A stretch of DNA of 64,000 bases, taken from contig JAJBUK010000057.1 of assembly GCA_020860385.1 (NCBI GenBank), positions 1 to 64,000 of the forward strand, given 5' to 3'. The notes under the pieces were generated by a model. That model saw nothing but the letters and a program-made list of their open reading frames with translations, was not told the DNA's origin and made no database searches. Below, piece after piece: positions 1 through 8,053 of the stretch. Position numbers and translations under genes: made by a program. Each line of letters starts with the position of its first letter. Positions within the stretch are counted from its first letter, which is position 1. Origin of the DNA: Clostridiales bacterium. Lineage in GTDB: Bacteria; Bacillota; Clostridia; Oscillospirales; Oscillospiraceae.

Positions 1-917
1 TACTCCGCGCCGGCGTCGGGACAGCGGGGGCGGAATGCGCAGCCCTCCGGCAGCTGGGGGGGGTCGGGGGGCAGGCCCTCGATGGGGTGGAGCCACTCTT
101 CATCGTCGTCCAGCTTGGGGATGGCCCCGAACAGGCCCACGGTATAGGGGTGGGTGGGGTGGTCAAAGATGTCCTCTTTCGTGCCGCTCTCAATGATTTC
201 TCCGGCGTAGACCACGGCCACGTTGTCGCAGGTCTGGGCCACCACGCCCAGGTCGTGGGTGATGAGAATCATAGAGGTGTTGTTCTTCTGCTGCAAATTC
301 CGAATCATATCCAGCACCTGGGCCTGAATGGTCACGTCCAGGGCGGTGGTGGGCTCGTCCGCCAGCAGCAGGTCGGGGTCGCAGGCCAGGGCCATGGCGA
401 TGACCACCCGCTGCTTCATGCCGCCGGAGAACTGATGGGGATATTCCCCGTACCGGGAGGCGGGGATGCCAACCATCTCCAGCATCTCCCCGGCCTGCTT
501 CTTCGCCTCCGCCTTGGAAACGCTGCTATGCAGGCTGATGACCTCGGAGATCTGGTCGCCCACAGTGATGACGGGGTTCAGCGCGGTCATGGGGTCCTGG
601 AAGATCATGGCGATTTTGTCGCCTCGGATTTTCAGCATTTCGGCCTCCGGCAGCTCCGTCAGCGTCTGCCCGTCAAAGTTGATTTCGCCGCTGATGAGCC
701 GGGCAGGGGGGACGGGCAGGATGCCCAGGATGGCCTTGGCGACGGTGGTCTTACCTGCGCCGGTCTCGCCCACCAGCCCCAGGGTCTGGCCCTTCCCCAG
801 GGTGAAGGAAACGCCGTTGACCGCCTTTGTGTCCACCTTGGACACGGTGTAGTATACGGTCAGGTCTTTGACCTCCAGGAAGTGCTCCTGATTTTTTCGT
901 TCAACCTTATTTTCCAT
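1..917 (-). CDS. dppD: Di/oligopeptide ABC transporter ATPase, DppD type (3' end outside window)
   Basis: ATP-binding subunit that would power dipeptide/oligopeptide uptake at the inner face of the membrane. The reverse-strand reading starts at ATG 915-917 and runs off the left edge after about 305 residues. Visible are a Walker [10 protein letters not shown] near residue 50, the signature FSGGMKQR, Walker [13 protein letters not shown], the switch histidine in ILITHDLG, and a C-terminal region with [12 protein letters not shown] and CAFRPRCP, typical of the oligo_HPY extension of DppD/OppD. It lies 14 bp downstream of the permease remnant, so it is in the same operon; a DppF partner probably follows outside the window. 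The gene itself looks intact, but the permease upstream is truncated, so its current usefulness is doubtful. Family call is firm; the substrate is inference. Confidence 0.9.
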   Translation of the reverse strand, partial: MENKVERKNQEHFLEVKDLTVYYTVSKVDTKAVNGVSFTLGKGQTLGLVGETGAGKTTVAKAILGILPVPPARLISGEINFDGQTLTELPEAEMLKIRGDKIAMIFQDPMTALNPVITVGDQISEVISLHSSVSKAEAKKQAGEMLEMVGIPASRYGEYPHQFSGGMKQRVVIAMALACDPDLLLADEPTTALDVTIQAQVLDMIRNLQQKNNTSMILITHDLGVVAQTCDNVAVVYAGEIIESGTKEDIFDHPTHPYTVGLFGAIPKLDDDEEWLHPIEGLPPDPPQLPEGCAFRPRCPDAGAE

Positions 918-931
918 TTCTCACACCTCGG

Positions 932-1588
932 TCACTTCTTCAGTCTGGGGTCCATTGCATCCCGCAGGCCGTCGCCCATCAGGCAGGTGGCCAGGCTCAG
1001 CAGGCCGATAGCCAGGCCGGGGAAAATCAGCAGATGGGGATACATGGTGAAGTAGTCCTTGCCCTCGTTCAGCAGCGCGCCCCACTCAGGGATGGGGGCC
1101 TTGATGCCCAGCCCCACGGACAGCCAGTTGACCAGCATTAGCGCCAGCCAGAAGCCGGGGAGGGAAAGGCCCAGCATGGAAATCAGCATAGCCACATTGT
1201 CCTGCCACTTGCCCTGATGGGTGGCGGCCACGATGCCCAGAGGGATGCCCACCGCAGTGGTGACGATGAGGGAGCAGGCGGCGATAATCAGCGTCCGGGG
1301 GAACCGCTCGGCGATTTCCGTGGCCACCGCGATTTTGGACTGATAGGAGGTACCCAGGTCAAAGTGCAGGAAGGTGTCGGACAGGAAGGTGCCCAGCTGG
1401 GTCAGATAGGGCTGGTCCAGGCCCATGCTGACATACAGCTCCTGAATCGCCTCCTCGGAGGCGTTGCTGCCCAGGATGATTTGCGCCGGGTTGCCGGGGA
1501 TAAAGTACATGATCGAGAAAATCACGATGGCCACGCCAAGGACCACGAAAATCATCATGACCAGTCGTTTTAAAATGTATCTCCACAT
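932..1588 (-). pseudogene. Chimeric dipeptide permease: DppB N-terminus joined to DppC C-terminus
   Basis: A 218-residue permease ORF. Residues 1 to about 178 are a typical DppB start (MWRYILKRLVMMIFV, YFIPGNPAQIILG, LSLPGFWLALMLVN). The last 40 residues are a typical DppC end (GLGIKAPIPEWGALL, YPHLLIFPGLAI, LGDGLRDAMDPRLKK). Normal DppB and DppC are each roughly 300 residues. The join is in frame around 1107-1124 on the + strand, where both parents would read like LS-GLG, so a deletion through short homology is plausible. The missing part includes the C-terminal helices and the EAA coupling loop of DppB and most of DppC. Such a protein is unlikely to form a working channel. A real deletion and an assembly collapse cannot be told apart here. 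It sits between dppA and dppD, exactly where dppB and dppC should be. Confidence 0.8.
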
Positions 1589-1783
1589 AATAAATAATTC
1601 ACCCGTTTTCTTTTATGGAGTAAAATGAATGGATGCTGCTAAAAGTGAGGGAGGCTGCCCTCCTCCGGAGCGGTTGACTCAATCGCAGCGGACGCCTGCT
1701 TGCGTGATGGCGGATAGGGTCATCGCTTCCGGGCGGACAGGGCAGCCCTGGATGCTATTGGGATAGGTTAGGGAAGGAACAAA

Positions 1784-3455
1784 TTACTCAGCCACACCGA
1801 TGTAGGTGAACGCCTGAGGCAGAACCGCGCCCTCGCCGCTGTAGACGATTTCGGAAATCAGAGTGCTGTCATAGACGTTGTAGTTGATTTGCACCAGGCC
1901 GGGAATCACATAGGCCTGCTCAGTCAGATACTGCTGGAAGGCGTTGACGCTCTCCTGAGTGTGGTTGTCCACAAAGATGCAGGCTTCCAGCAGCTCCTGG
2001 AGGGTGGCGTCGTCGGCGAAGATCTCGTTGGAGCTGCCGTCACGGGTGTCAAAAGCGTTCTGGTAGATGGCGGCGCAGCAGTTGGTGGAGGACAGCTCGG
2101 AGATGATCAGATCCCAGGCGGAGGAGTCATTCTTGTTGGTCAGCCAGTTGCCGAAGGTCTGGGCCTGGACGTCCACTTCAATGCCGATCTGGTTCAGCTG
2201 GTTCTGGATGATCTCAGCGATGTCGTTATTGATGCCGCCGTCGATGAGCAGCAGGGTGATGGTGGTGCCGTCGGGATAGGCGGACTGGGCCAGATAATCC
2301 TTGGCCTGCTCCACAGAGCGCTCCGGCAGGTAGGACTTCCAGGCTTCCTCATCATAGTCGGAGTTGGAGGGTGCACCCAGGCCGTAAACCGCCTGGTTGG
2401 AGCCGCCGTTTACCACGGAGGCGATGTACTCGTTGTCAATGGCGCACATGATGGCCTGACGGAGATAGTAGTCGCTGGTCTTGGCGTCCTCGCTGACGTT
2501 CACCAGGATGGACTTGGGGGCGTAATCGGCCTGCTCCAGCACGCTGTAGTTGGCGGAATAAGCGCCGCCCTCCTCGAAGTTGGAGGCATCGGTGGCGGCC
2601 AGATCCTCGGTCATATTGATTTCGCCGGTCTGGAGGGCCATGGAGATCTGGGAGGTCTCGGAGATGGTCTGAATCTCAATCACGTCCGCATTCTGCTTCT
2701 GGGTGTCAAACTTGATTTGCTCATCGGTGGCCCAGTAGTCCTCGTTGACCTCCAGGGTCATGCTGACGCCGCTGGTCCAGCTGGTGACCACATAGGGCCC
2801 GGTGCCCACAGGGTCGGAGGCCATGCCGTCGCCGGTAGCCTCGTAGGCTTCCTGGCTGACGATGTTGACCAGGCTCATCATCTGCTCAAATGCGCCGGTG
2901 ACAGGGGTGTCGGCCCAGGTGAACTGGACGGTGTAGTCATCCAGCGCGGTGACGGTTTCGATTAACGTCGGTCTGGGAGATCTCGCCCTCGGTGCGGACC
3001 GTCTCAAAGCTGAACACTACGTCGCTGGCGGTGATGTGGTTGCCCTCGGAGTCGTAGATGTTGTCATACAGGGTGACAACATAGGTCAGGTCGTCGGTCT
3101 GCTCCCAGCTCTCCATCAGCAGCCCCTCGAAGTCGCTGCCATAATCGTGATAGCGGCCCAGGGTCTCAAAGACGGCGGCGGTGTAGGTCTTGGGGTTCAG
3201 GAAGGGGGTCAGGCTGGAATAGGCCTGGGTGCTGGCGTAAACTACCTTATCCGCACGGCCGTTGCCGTCGGCGTCGTTGTTCACGTCGGAGGTGACCGTA
3301 CCGGTGGAGGCATCCCCAGTGGAAGCGGAGCTGCTGTCGCCGGAGTCGCCCTCGCTGGAGCTGCCGCCGGAGCTGGAGTCGCCGCAGGCCGCCAGGGAGC
3401 ATACCATTGCCAGCGCCAGGAGCAGGGTCAGGAATCGTTTTGTCAGATTTTTCAT
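1784..3455 (-). pseudogene. dppA: Dipeptide-binding lipoprotein (SBP family 5), frameshifted
   Basis: Extracellular solute-binding lipoprotein of the dipeptide transporter. The start at 3455 follows an AGGAGG-like site. The N-terminus has a signal peptide with lipobox LAAC-G and a Ser/Gly-rich linker. The first frame runs to 2937 and ends in junk after GEISQTDVN; the second frame carries the rest, from LIETVTALDDYTVQF to the TAA at 1784. The switch lies near 2958-2975 and needs one extra base, or the loss of 2 mod 3 bases, relative to an intact gene. Joined, the product would be about 555 residues, normal for the family. The promoter at 3574-3602 carries the shared palindromic operator. With the broken permease downstream, the whole uptake system looks inactivated, unless the sequence is in error here. 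Confidence 0.82.
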
Positions 3456-3546
3456 TTTTGTCCTCCTTTTAGAATTGGAACGTGTGAGAGGAGCGTTCCC
3501 TCCAGCCCATGCCGCAGGAGTGAACTGCGCCCACTGATTGAATCAT

Positions 3547-3602
3547 GAATTAAATCACGATTTACTAATTGAGAGTATAGCCGCTGCCGATTTAAAAATC
3601 AA
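3547..3602 (-). promoter_or_regulatory. dppA promoter with palindromic operator site 1
   Basis: Read on the minus strand: -35 TTGATT (3597-3602), 17-bp spacer, -10 TATACT (3574-3579). Nine bases further on is the palindrome TAAATCGTGATTTA (3551-3564), followed by ATTC. The palindrome would cover the transcription start, as a repressor operator does. The same 18-bp word (one base different) recurs at 6881 and 9874. Confidence 0.75.
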
Positions 3603-3679
3603 TTAGCAGAATAGACAAACATCTTTTTTGTTTTTTGTGCAAAAAGCACACTTACCTTCCCATAACGGCTTGTTTTTGG

Positions 3680-3732
3680 GGAAACAGGGCCTGCTGCGCG
3701 CGCCTGAGTCGGTACGCAGCAGCCCTGTTTCC
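3680..3732. terminator. Strong inverted repeat, possible terminator
   Basis: Arms GGAAACAGGGCCTGCTGCG (3680-3698) and CGCAGCAGCCCTGTTTCC (3715-3732) pair over 18 bp with one bulged base. On the + strand the stem is followed by a short T-rich stretch (GTTGTTTT); on the minus strand there is no clear U-tract. It lies just after the end of the membrane-protein gene that stops at 3760, so termination of that operon is its likely job, despite the weak tail. Confidence 0.5.
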
Positions 3733-3759
3733 GTTGTTTTCCGGTGAACGTCGGCGGCC

Positions 3760-4341
3760 TCAGCACCGGCTGCCCGGCGCTCCGTCCACGTTATGATAGG
3801 TGTCCAGCAGCAGGCTGCGGTACATCCGCCAGACGGCGACGGACAGGGCGATGCTGGCGAGGATACCCAGGGCCATACCACCGTCCAGCAGCGTCGCCGT
3901 CCCACCCGCCAGGATGGTGACGACGCTGCATAGAAGGCTCAGCCCCAGCAGACCTGCCCGCAGGACGGCGCCATATCGGATGGACTGGTCGATTTCCTGG
4001 CTGTCCATCTCCCTGACATAGGCCTTGGACAGCAGGAACCGGACGACGCCGGACAGCTCTAAAATCCACGGGACGATGGACAGTACACCGAACCCGTTGG
4101 CCAGCTGGCAGCGGTTCAGCGGCGTGTCCACCCTGGCGCAAATCAGGTACAGGTAGACGCTGGCCACCTCCGCCAGGGCGAGGCAGCGCTTCACGGTTTG
4201 CAGCGGCCATTTCTCGCTGCGCCAGGCCACCCACAGCCCCACATAGCGGTAAACGATGCGGTAGCCCTTCCGGTTGTTGGCCACTTGGCGCACAGGCTGA
4301 TTGTCCTCAAAATAGCGTTCCCGATAGGATTTTCGTTTCAC
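3760..4341 (-). CDS. Hypothetical membrane protein, third gene of the oxidoreductase-MATE operon
   Basis: 193 residues, not recognised. The N-terminus is basic and hydrophilic (MKRKSYRERYFEDNQ). About four hydrophobic segments follow (near residues 53-70, 83-103, 128-147 and 151-170), so it is probably an integral membrane protein with both ends inside. It starts 13 bp after the MATE gene stops, which makes it part of the same transcript driven from 6928. No catalytic motif is seen. It ends GAPGSRC just before a strong inverted repeat. A helper for the transporter or an unrelated envelope protein are both possible. Confidence 0.65.
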   Translation of the reverse strand: MKRKSYRERYFEDNQPVRQVANNRKGYRIVYRYVGLWVAWRSEKWPLQTVKRCLALAEVASVYLYLICARVDTPLNRCQLANGFGVLSIVPWILELSGVVRFLLSKAYVREMDSQEIDQSIRYGAVLRAGLLGLSLLCSVVTILAGGTATLLDGGMALGILASIALSVAVWRMYRSLLLDTYHNVDGAPGSRC

Positions 4342-4354
4342 CGTGATTCCTCCG

Positions 4355-5752
4355 TTATGACAGCAAAGACCTCTTCTTCCAGCGGCCGGAATAGAAGTAG
4401 ACGATGCACACCAGCGCCGGCAGCACGCGGGACAGACCGGTGCCCCAGAAGTAGCCCAGGGCGGTGGTGGCCCAGTCGGTCTCCGCCGTGACCTGGAAGA
4501 TGACGTTCACGAACAGCAGGCTCAGCCCCACCTTGCAGACCACGCCGTCCAGGATGCCGATGATAAAGTTCAGCGTAGCGTTGCCGGAGCCGATGACCAT
4601 GGACTGATAGGAGCTGGTGATGGAGGAGACGATGATGTGAACGCACAGCATTTGGATATAGAACACGCCGAAGGCCTTCACGTCCGCGTCTGTGGTGAAG
4701 ATGCCAAACACCTGCTGCGGGAAGAAGGAAATCAGCAGGCTGATGCAGACGGCAAAGCACAGGCTGAACAGCAGCGCGGAGAGCACCGTCTTTTTCGCCC
4801 GGTCCTGCTTCTGGGCCCCCAGGTTTTGGCCCACCATGGCGGCGCTGGCCTGGGACATACTGGAGCTGAAAATCTCCAGGAACTTTTGCAGCTTGTTGCC
4901 GATGCCGTTGGTGCCGGAGGCGATGGAGCCGCAGGCGTTTACGTTGGCGTTGACCCAGAGCATGGAGGCCCGCACCAGCACGGAGCGAAGGGCCTGGGGC
5001 AGGCCCAGCTTCAGCAACACCTTGGCGTGGTGGGGGTCGCACTTGAAGTAGGACAGCTTCAGCTCGAACTCAAAGGTCTCCTTGTGCTTATACATATACG
5101 CAAAGGAGGCAGAGAACGCCGCCACCTGGGAGAACACCGTAGCCATCGCCGTACCGGCGGCGCTGAGTTGGAACACGGCCACCAGCAGAATATCCAGGAA
5201 AATATTCACCACAGCCGCGATGATGATGAACACCAGGGGGCGCTGGCTCTCGCCCATGCCCCGCAGCACGCCGCACACCGCGTTATAGCCATAGATAAAG
5301 GGCAGACCCACGGCGGTGATGATCATGTAGTTCCGCGCCTCGCTGAGGGATTCCTCCGGGCAGTTCAGCAGATTCAGGATGGGATTTGTCAGGGCGATGG
5401 TCAGCACCATGAATCCCAGCGCCGCGCACAGCATCAGGCTGATGAAGGTGCCGATGGCCCGCTTCTGCTCCTCGTATTTTCTGGCCCCGGCCAGCTGGGC
5501 CACATAAATCTGCCCGGCAGCCGCGAACGCCGTTGCCACCGGCATCAGGAAGTCCGCAATTTCGCCCCCCGTATTCACGCCGACGGTGCCCACATTGCCC
5601 ACAAATTGCCCAATCACCATCAGGTCAACCATGGAGTACAGCTGCTGAATCACGTCTGTAATGACAATCGGCAGCGCGAACGACAACAGGGACGGCATGA
5701 TTGGCCCGCTGGTCAGGTCGCGCCCGACCTTCTTCCCTACCGCGTTAGCCAT
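4355..5752 (-). CDS. MATE-family efflux transporter
   Basis: 465-residue multidrug and toxin extrusion family protein with about 12 hydrophobic segments in two similar halves. Typical MATE features are LTSGPIMPSLLSFALP at the N-terminus, DLMVIGQFVG, and the second-half counterpart VNACGSIASGTNGIGNK followed by MVGQNLGAQ. I chose the ATG at 5752 because GAAGG lies just upstream and MANAVGKK begins like its relatives; an upstream ATG at 5797 overlaps the previous gene. Family members export cationic compounds by sodium or proton antiport. The operon partner upstream is a Gfo/Idh oxidoreductase and the operon carries the shared palindromic operator, so it is probably induced by the same signal as dppA and the 9970 lipoprotein. 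The substrate is unknown. Confidence 0.88.
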   Translation of the reverse strand: MANAVGKKVGRDLTSGPIMPSLLSFALPIVITDVIQQLYSMVDLMVIGQFVGNVGTVGVNTGGEIADFLMPVATAFAAAGQIYVAQLAGARKYEEQKRAIGTFISLMLCAALGFMVLTIALTNPILNLLNCPEESLSEARNYMIITAVGLPFIYGYNAVCGVLRGMGESQRPLVFIIIAAVVNIFLDILLVAVFQLSAAGTAMATVFSQVAAFSASFAYMYKHKETFEFELKLSYFKCDPHHAKVLLKLGLPQALRSVLVRASMLWVNANVNACGSIASGTNGIGNKLQKFLEIFSSSMSQASAAMVGQNLGAQKQDRAKKTVLSALLFSLCFAVCISLLISFFPQQVFGIFTTDADVKAFGVFYIQMLCVHIIVSSITSSYQSMVIGSGNATLNFIIGILDGVVCKVGLSLLFVNVIFQVTAETDWATTALGYFWGTGLSRVLPALVCIVYFYSGRWKKRSLLS

Positions 5753-5789
5753 AGCTTCGCAACCTTCTTTCTGTTCGTCATTCCGTGCC

Positions 5790-6797
5790 TCATTCAAAGG
5801 GGAACACCACGTTGGCCTGCCTGCGCAGCTCGGTCATCACATAGGCGATGGTCAGCGTCTGGGCGTGGGTGGCTTCGGGGCATTCCGTGCGGCCCTCCCG
5901 CAGCGCCCGCTCGAAGGCCAGGAACTCATATTCGTACCCGGCGATGAAGGGTACCTCGGTGCCGTGAATCATGGGAGGCACGGCGATTTGCTTCACCACG
6001 TTGCCCTCCAGGTCCTGCACGCGGATGTCCTGGGGGTTGGAGATACTGTCAAACCAGATGGAACCCTTGGTGCCGTTGATTTGCCCGTACTCCATACCCT
6101 CCTCGTGGGGGGTGTCGATGGTGCTTCTGCAATGGACGGTTCTGCCGTCCTTGTAAGTGATGGTGTAGTCGTCCCGGCTGTCTACGCCGGTGTCCAGATG
6201 CTCAAAGGTGCCCTCGATGGAGGCGATGTCCAGACCGAAGTGGTCGGTCATCCGGCCCAGCATATAGGGGCCCATATCCAGCAGCGCGCCGCCGCCCAAA
6301 TCCAGCCGCTTGACCCGCTCTAGGAACAGGACGTAAGACAGGGAGACGAACTCCGCCCCGGTGACCTGGCCGATGCTGCCGGAGGCGATTTCGTCATCAA
6401 TAAGCTGGCGGGAGGGCAGGAAGGAGGGCCACAGAGCCTCGGAGAGGAACAGGCCTTTCTCCTCCGCCAGGGCCACCATCTCCTTCGCCTGCTGCTCGTT
6501 GACGGCGAAGGGCTTCTCACAGACCACATTCTTGCCGTAGTTCAGCGCCTTCAGGCAGACCTCGCGGTGGAAGGAATTGGGGACGGCGATGTAGACCAGG
6601 TCGATGGCCGGGTCCTGCATCAGGGCGTCATAGCTCTCGTACACCTTTTTCCAGCCCCACTTGTCGGCAAAGGGCTGGCATTCCGCCGCAAAGGCGGAGG
6701 CTACGCCGTATTTGACGATGGTTTCACTGTTTAATTGATTCAAAATATCAGAAATCCAGGATGCGATGGTTCCGCATCCGCACACACCGATATTCAT
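5790..6797 (-). CDS. Gfo/Idh/MocA-family NAD(P)-dependent oxidoreductase
   Basis: 335 residues. The N-terminal Rossmann fold begins MNIGVCGCGTIASW. The family motif CEKPFAVN (the conserved EKP lysine) lies near residue 95, and the C-terminal alpha/beta domain carries LLDMGPYMLG, matching the GxHxxD-like region of this family (here with Tyr instead of His). These enzymes oxidise or reduce sugars, inositols or related hydroxy compounds. The start at 6797 is set by AAGGAG six bases upstream; a longer reading frame adds 16 residues without a ribosome binding site. It is first in an operon with a MATE transporter and a membrane protein. The promoter at 6905-6933 has the TAAATCATGATTTA palindrome over its start point. 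The exact substrate cannot be read. Confidence 0.88.
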   Translation of the reverse strand: MNIGVCGCGTIASWISDILNQLNSETIVKYGVASAFAAECQPFADKWGWKKVYESYDALMQDPAIDLVYIAVPNSFHREVCLKALNYGKNVVCEKPFAVNEQQAKEMVALAEEKGLFLSEALWPSFLPSRQLIDDEIASGSIGQVTGAEFVSLSYVLFLERVKRLDLGGGALLDMGPYMLGRMTDHFGLDIASIEGTFEHLDTGVDSRDDYTITYKDGRTVHCRSTIDTPHEEGMEYGQINGTKGSIWFDSISNPQDIRVQDLEGNVVKQIAVPPMIHGTEVPFIAGYEYEFLAFERALREGRTECPEATHAQTLTIAYVMTELRRQANVVFPFE

Positions 6798-6880
6798 GTT
6801 TGCTCCTTTCCTGTTCCGGCTAGCGGCAGGGGCATGGTCTGCCACAGACCGAAAAGTAGTTTCATGTTTAAAAGTTGTGC

Positions 6881-6933
6881 TAAATCATGATTTAATTCAA
6901 ATAAACAGTACACCAGATTTCCACTTTTGTCAA
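6881..6933 (-). promoter_or_regulatory. Oxidoreductase operon promoter with palindromic operator site 2
   Basis: Minus-strand promoter: TTGACA (6928-6933), 17-bp spacer, TACTGT (6905-6910). The perfect 14-bp palindrome TAAATCATGATTTA occupies 6881-6894, starting 10 bases after the -10, so it covers about +4 to +17. It is the same element as at 3551 and 9874. Confidence 0.78.
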
Positions 6934-6959
6934 GGCTCTTTTCTCTGATTTTCGTTTTT

Positions 6960-6995
6960 GGGCGATTCCTACAAACTTTTTTGTAGGAATCGCCC
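6960..6995. repeat. Perfect 16-bp inverted repeat
   Basis: GGGCGATTCCTACAAA (6960-6975) and TTTGTAGGAATCGCCC (6980-6995) are perfect reverse complements around a 4-base loop. There is no U-tract on either side. It lies between the tetR terminator and the oxidoreductase promoter. It may be a second terminator, a regulatory site or a small mobile-element relic. Confidence 0.6.
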
Positions 6996-7002
6996 AAATG
7001 GC

Positions 7003-7039
7003 AAAAAAGGGCGGGGCCAGCCCAAGAGGCTGGCCCCGC
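7003..7039 (-). terminator. Rho-independent terminator of the tetR gene
   Basis: Minus-strand stem GCGGGGCCAGCC / GGCTGGCCCCGC (7011-7039 on +) followed on that strand by CCTTTTTTGCC. It is placed just after the TetR stop at 7070. Confidence 0.8.
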
Positions 7040-7069
7040 AGTGAAAGCATCGTTCAAAACAGGACAGGT

Positions 7070-7783
7070 TCAGGCGTCCTGCGCTGCGCTGATGGGGCGA
7101 ATGGTGACGCTGCCAGGGAACTGCTCCCGTTCCGTCAGCAGCATATGCAGATGATCTGTGGCACGGTACTGCTCGGAGCAGTAGGAGTACAGCATATTGA
7201 AAATCAGATGCTCCAGCGTCTCATGGAGGGGCTCGGCGTCCTCCTTGGAGTAGCAGCTCCACCACACCACGGTGCCCTTTTCTACGATTTCAATGTCCTT
7301 GGCCAGCAGCACCTCCGGCGGACGATTGTAGGGCTTTTCACGGCTAGGATCCAGCATCCCACGCTGCTTGGCGTCGTTGATGATGGGGATGACCTCCTGG
7401 TTGTAGGTCTCGGCAAACAGATCCTGGGGGCAGTTTTGGTAGAGGTACTTCGTCAGATCCTTCCCCATCATCTCGCAGAACTGCCCGTACACGATGGTAT
7501 GCCACAGGATGCACTCGATATAGTCCGCAGGGTTGACCCAGTCCGGAATAGGATTCTCCCGGCGGGCCACCTGGTACAGGTTGCCGGTGTAGATAAACAG
7601 CAGATTCTCCTTGCTCGTAAAATGGTGGTAGAAGGAGCCGTAGGCCACGCCGGCCTCTTCGCAGAGATTGCGCACCGTCAGATATTTAAAATCGTATTGG
7701 GAGAGCATTTTCTCCGTCGTTGTGAGGATTTTTTGTTTCGTTTCCTCCGATTTGATTTCGTGGGGCAGCTTTTGCCTGATCAT
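7070..7783 (-). CDS. TetR/AcrR-family transcriptional regulator
   Basis: 237 residues. The N-terminal TetR helix-turn-helix is clear: KQKILTTTEKML, LTVRNLCEEAGVAYGSFYHHF and TSKENLLF at residues about 17-62. The ligand-binding C-terminal domain is divergent. The gene is divergent from the GH3 gene and lies between the three operators at 3551, 6881 and 9874, so it is the best local candidate for the protein that binds TAAATCATGATTTA. That is inference, since its own promoter (7883-7911) lacks a clear copy. The ribosome binding site in front of 7783 is weak, so a start a few codons further in is possible. Confidence 0.85.
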   Translation of the reverse strand: MIRQKLPHEIKSEETKQKILTTTEKMLSQYDFKYLTVRNLCEEAGVAYGSFYHHFTSKENLLFIYTGNLYQVARRENPIPDWVNPADYIECILWHTIVYGQFCEMMGKDLTKYLYQNCPQDLFAETYNQEVIPIINDAKQRGMLDPSREKPYNRPPEVLLAKDIEIVEKGTVVWWSCYSKEDAEPLHETLEHLIFNMLYSYCSEQYRATDHLHMLLTEREQFPGSVTIRPISAAQDA

Positions 7784-7813
7784 AATTTTGTTCCACAGCC
7801 TTCCAAAAGTATG

Positions 7814-7911
7814 TTGACATATCCTGGCAAACCCAGTATAATGGGCTTGAAACGCGGTCTAAAGCCAGGCCTAATTGCTACAAGTTTAAACGATAGAATT
7901 GCATATGTCAA
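7814..7911. promoter_or_regulatory. Divergent promoters for the GH3 gene (+) and tetR (-)
   Basis: Plus strand: TTGACA 7814-7819, 17 bp, TATAAT 7837-7842, a near-perfect sigma-A promoter for the GH3 gene with a roughly 200-base leader. Minus strand: TTGACA (7906-7911), 17 bp, TAAACT (7883-7888) for tetR. The two face each other across 7843-7882. The TAAATC palindrome is absent from this region. Confidence 0.75.
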
Positions 7912-8053
7912 TACTTTAATTTGGATTATGCTACTGACTTTTTTGCAGTTTTCACCGTTTTGTTGATGGACAGGATGCTTTTTACGAGCGGGCTGCCGGC
8001 TTTTGCCGCAAATAAAACTCGCAAATTTTGTTTCATATGAGGAGGAACCTACT

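Noticed and set aside
1589..1783. Search for remnants of dppB or dppC in the gap before the permease ORF
   Set aside because: No matching reading frame in either strand; the lost parts are not in this gap.
3603..3905. A 100-codon minus frame overlapping the end of the membrane protein gene
   Set aside because: Wrong composition (Ser/Trp/Cys-rich) and covers the inverted repeat; the overlapping 193-codon frame has operon spacing and membrane segments.
7843..7882. Possible operator between the tetR and GH3 promoters
   Set aside because: Only a weak GGGCTT...AAGCC stem is there; it does not resemble the TAAATC palindrome or form a convincing dyad.
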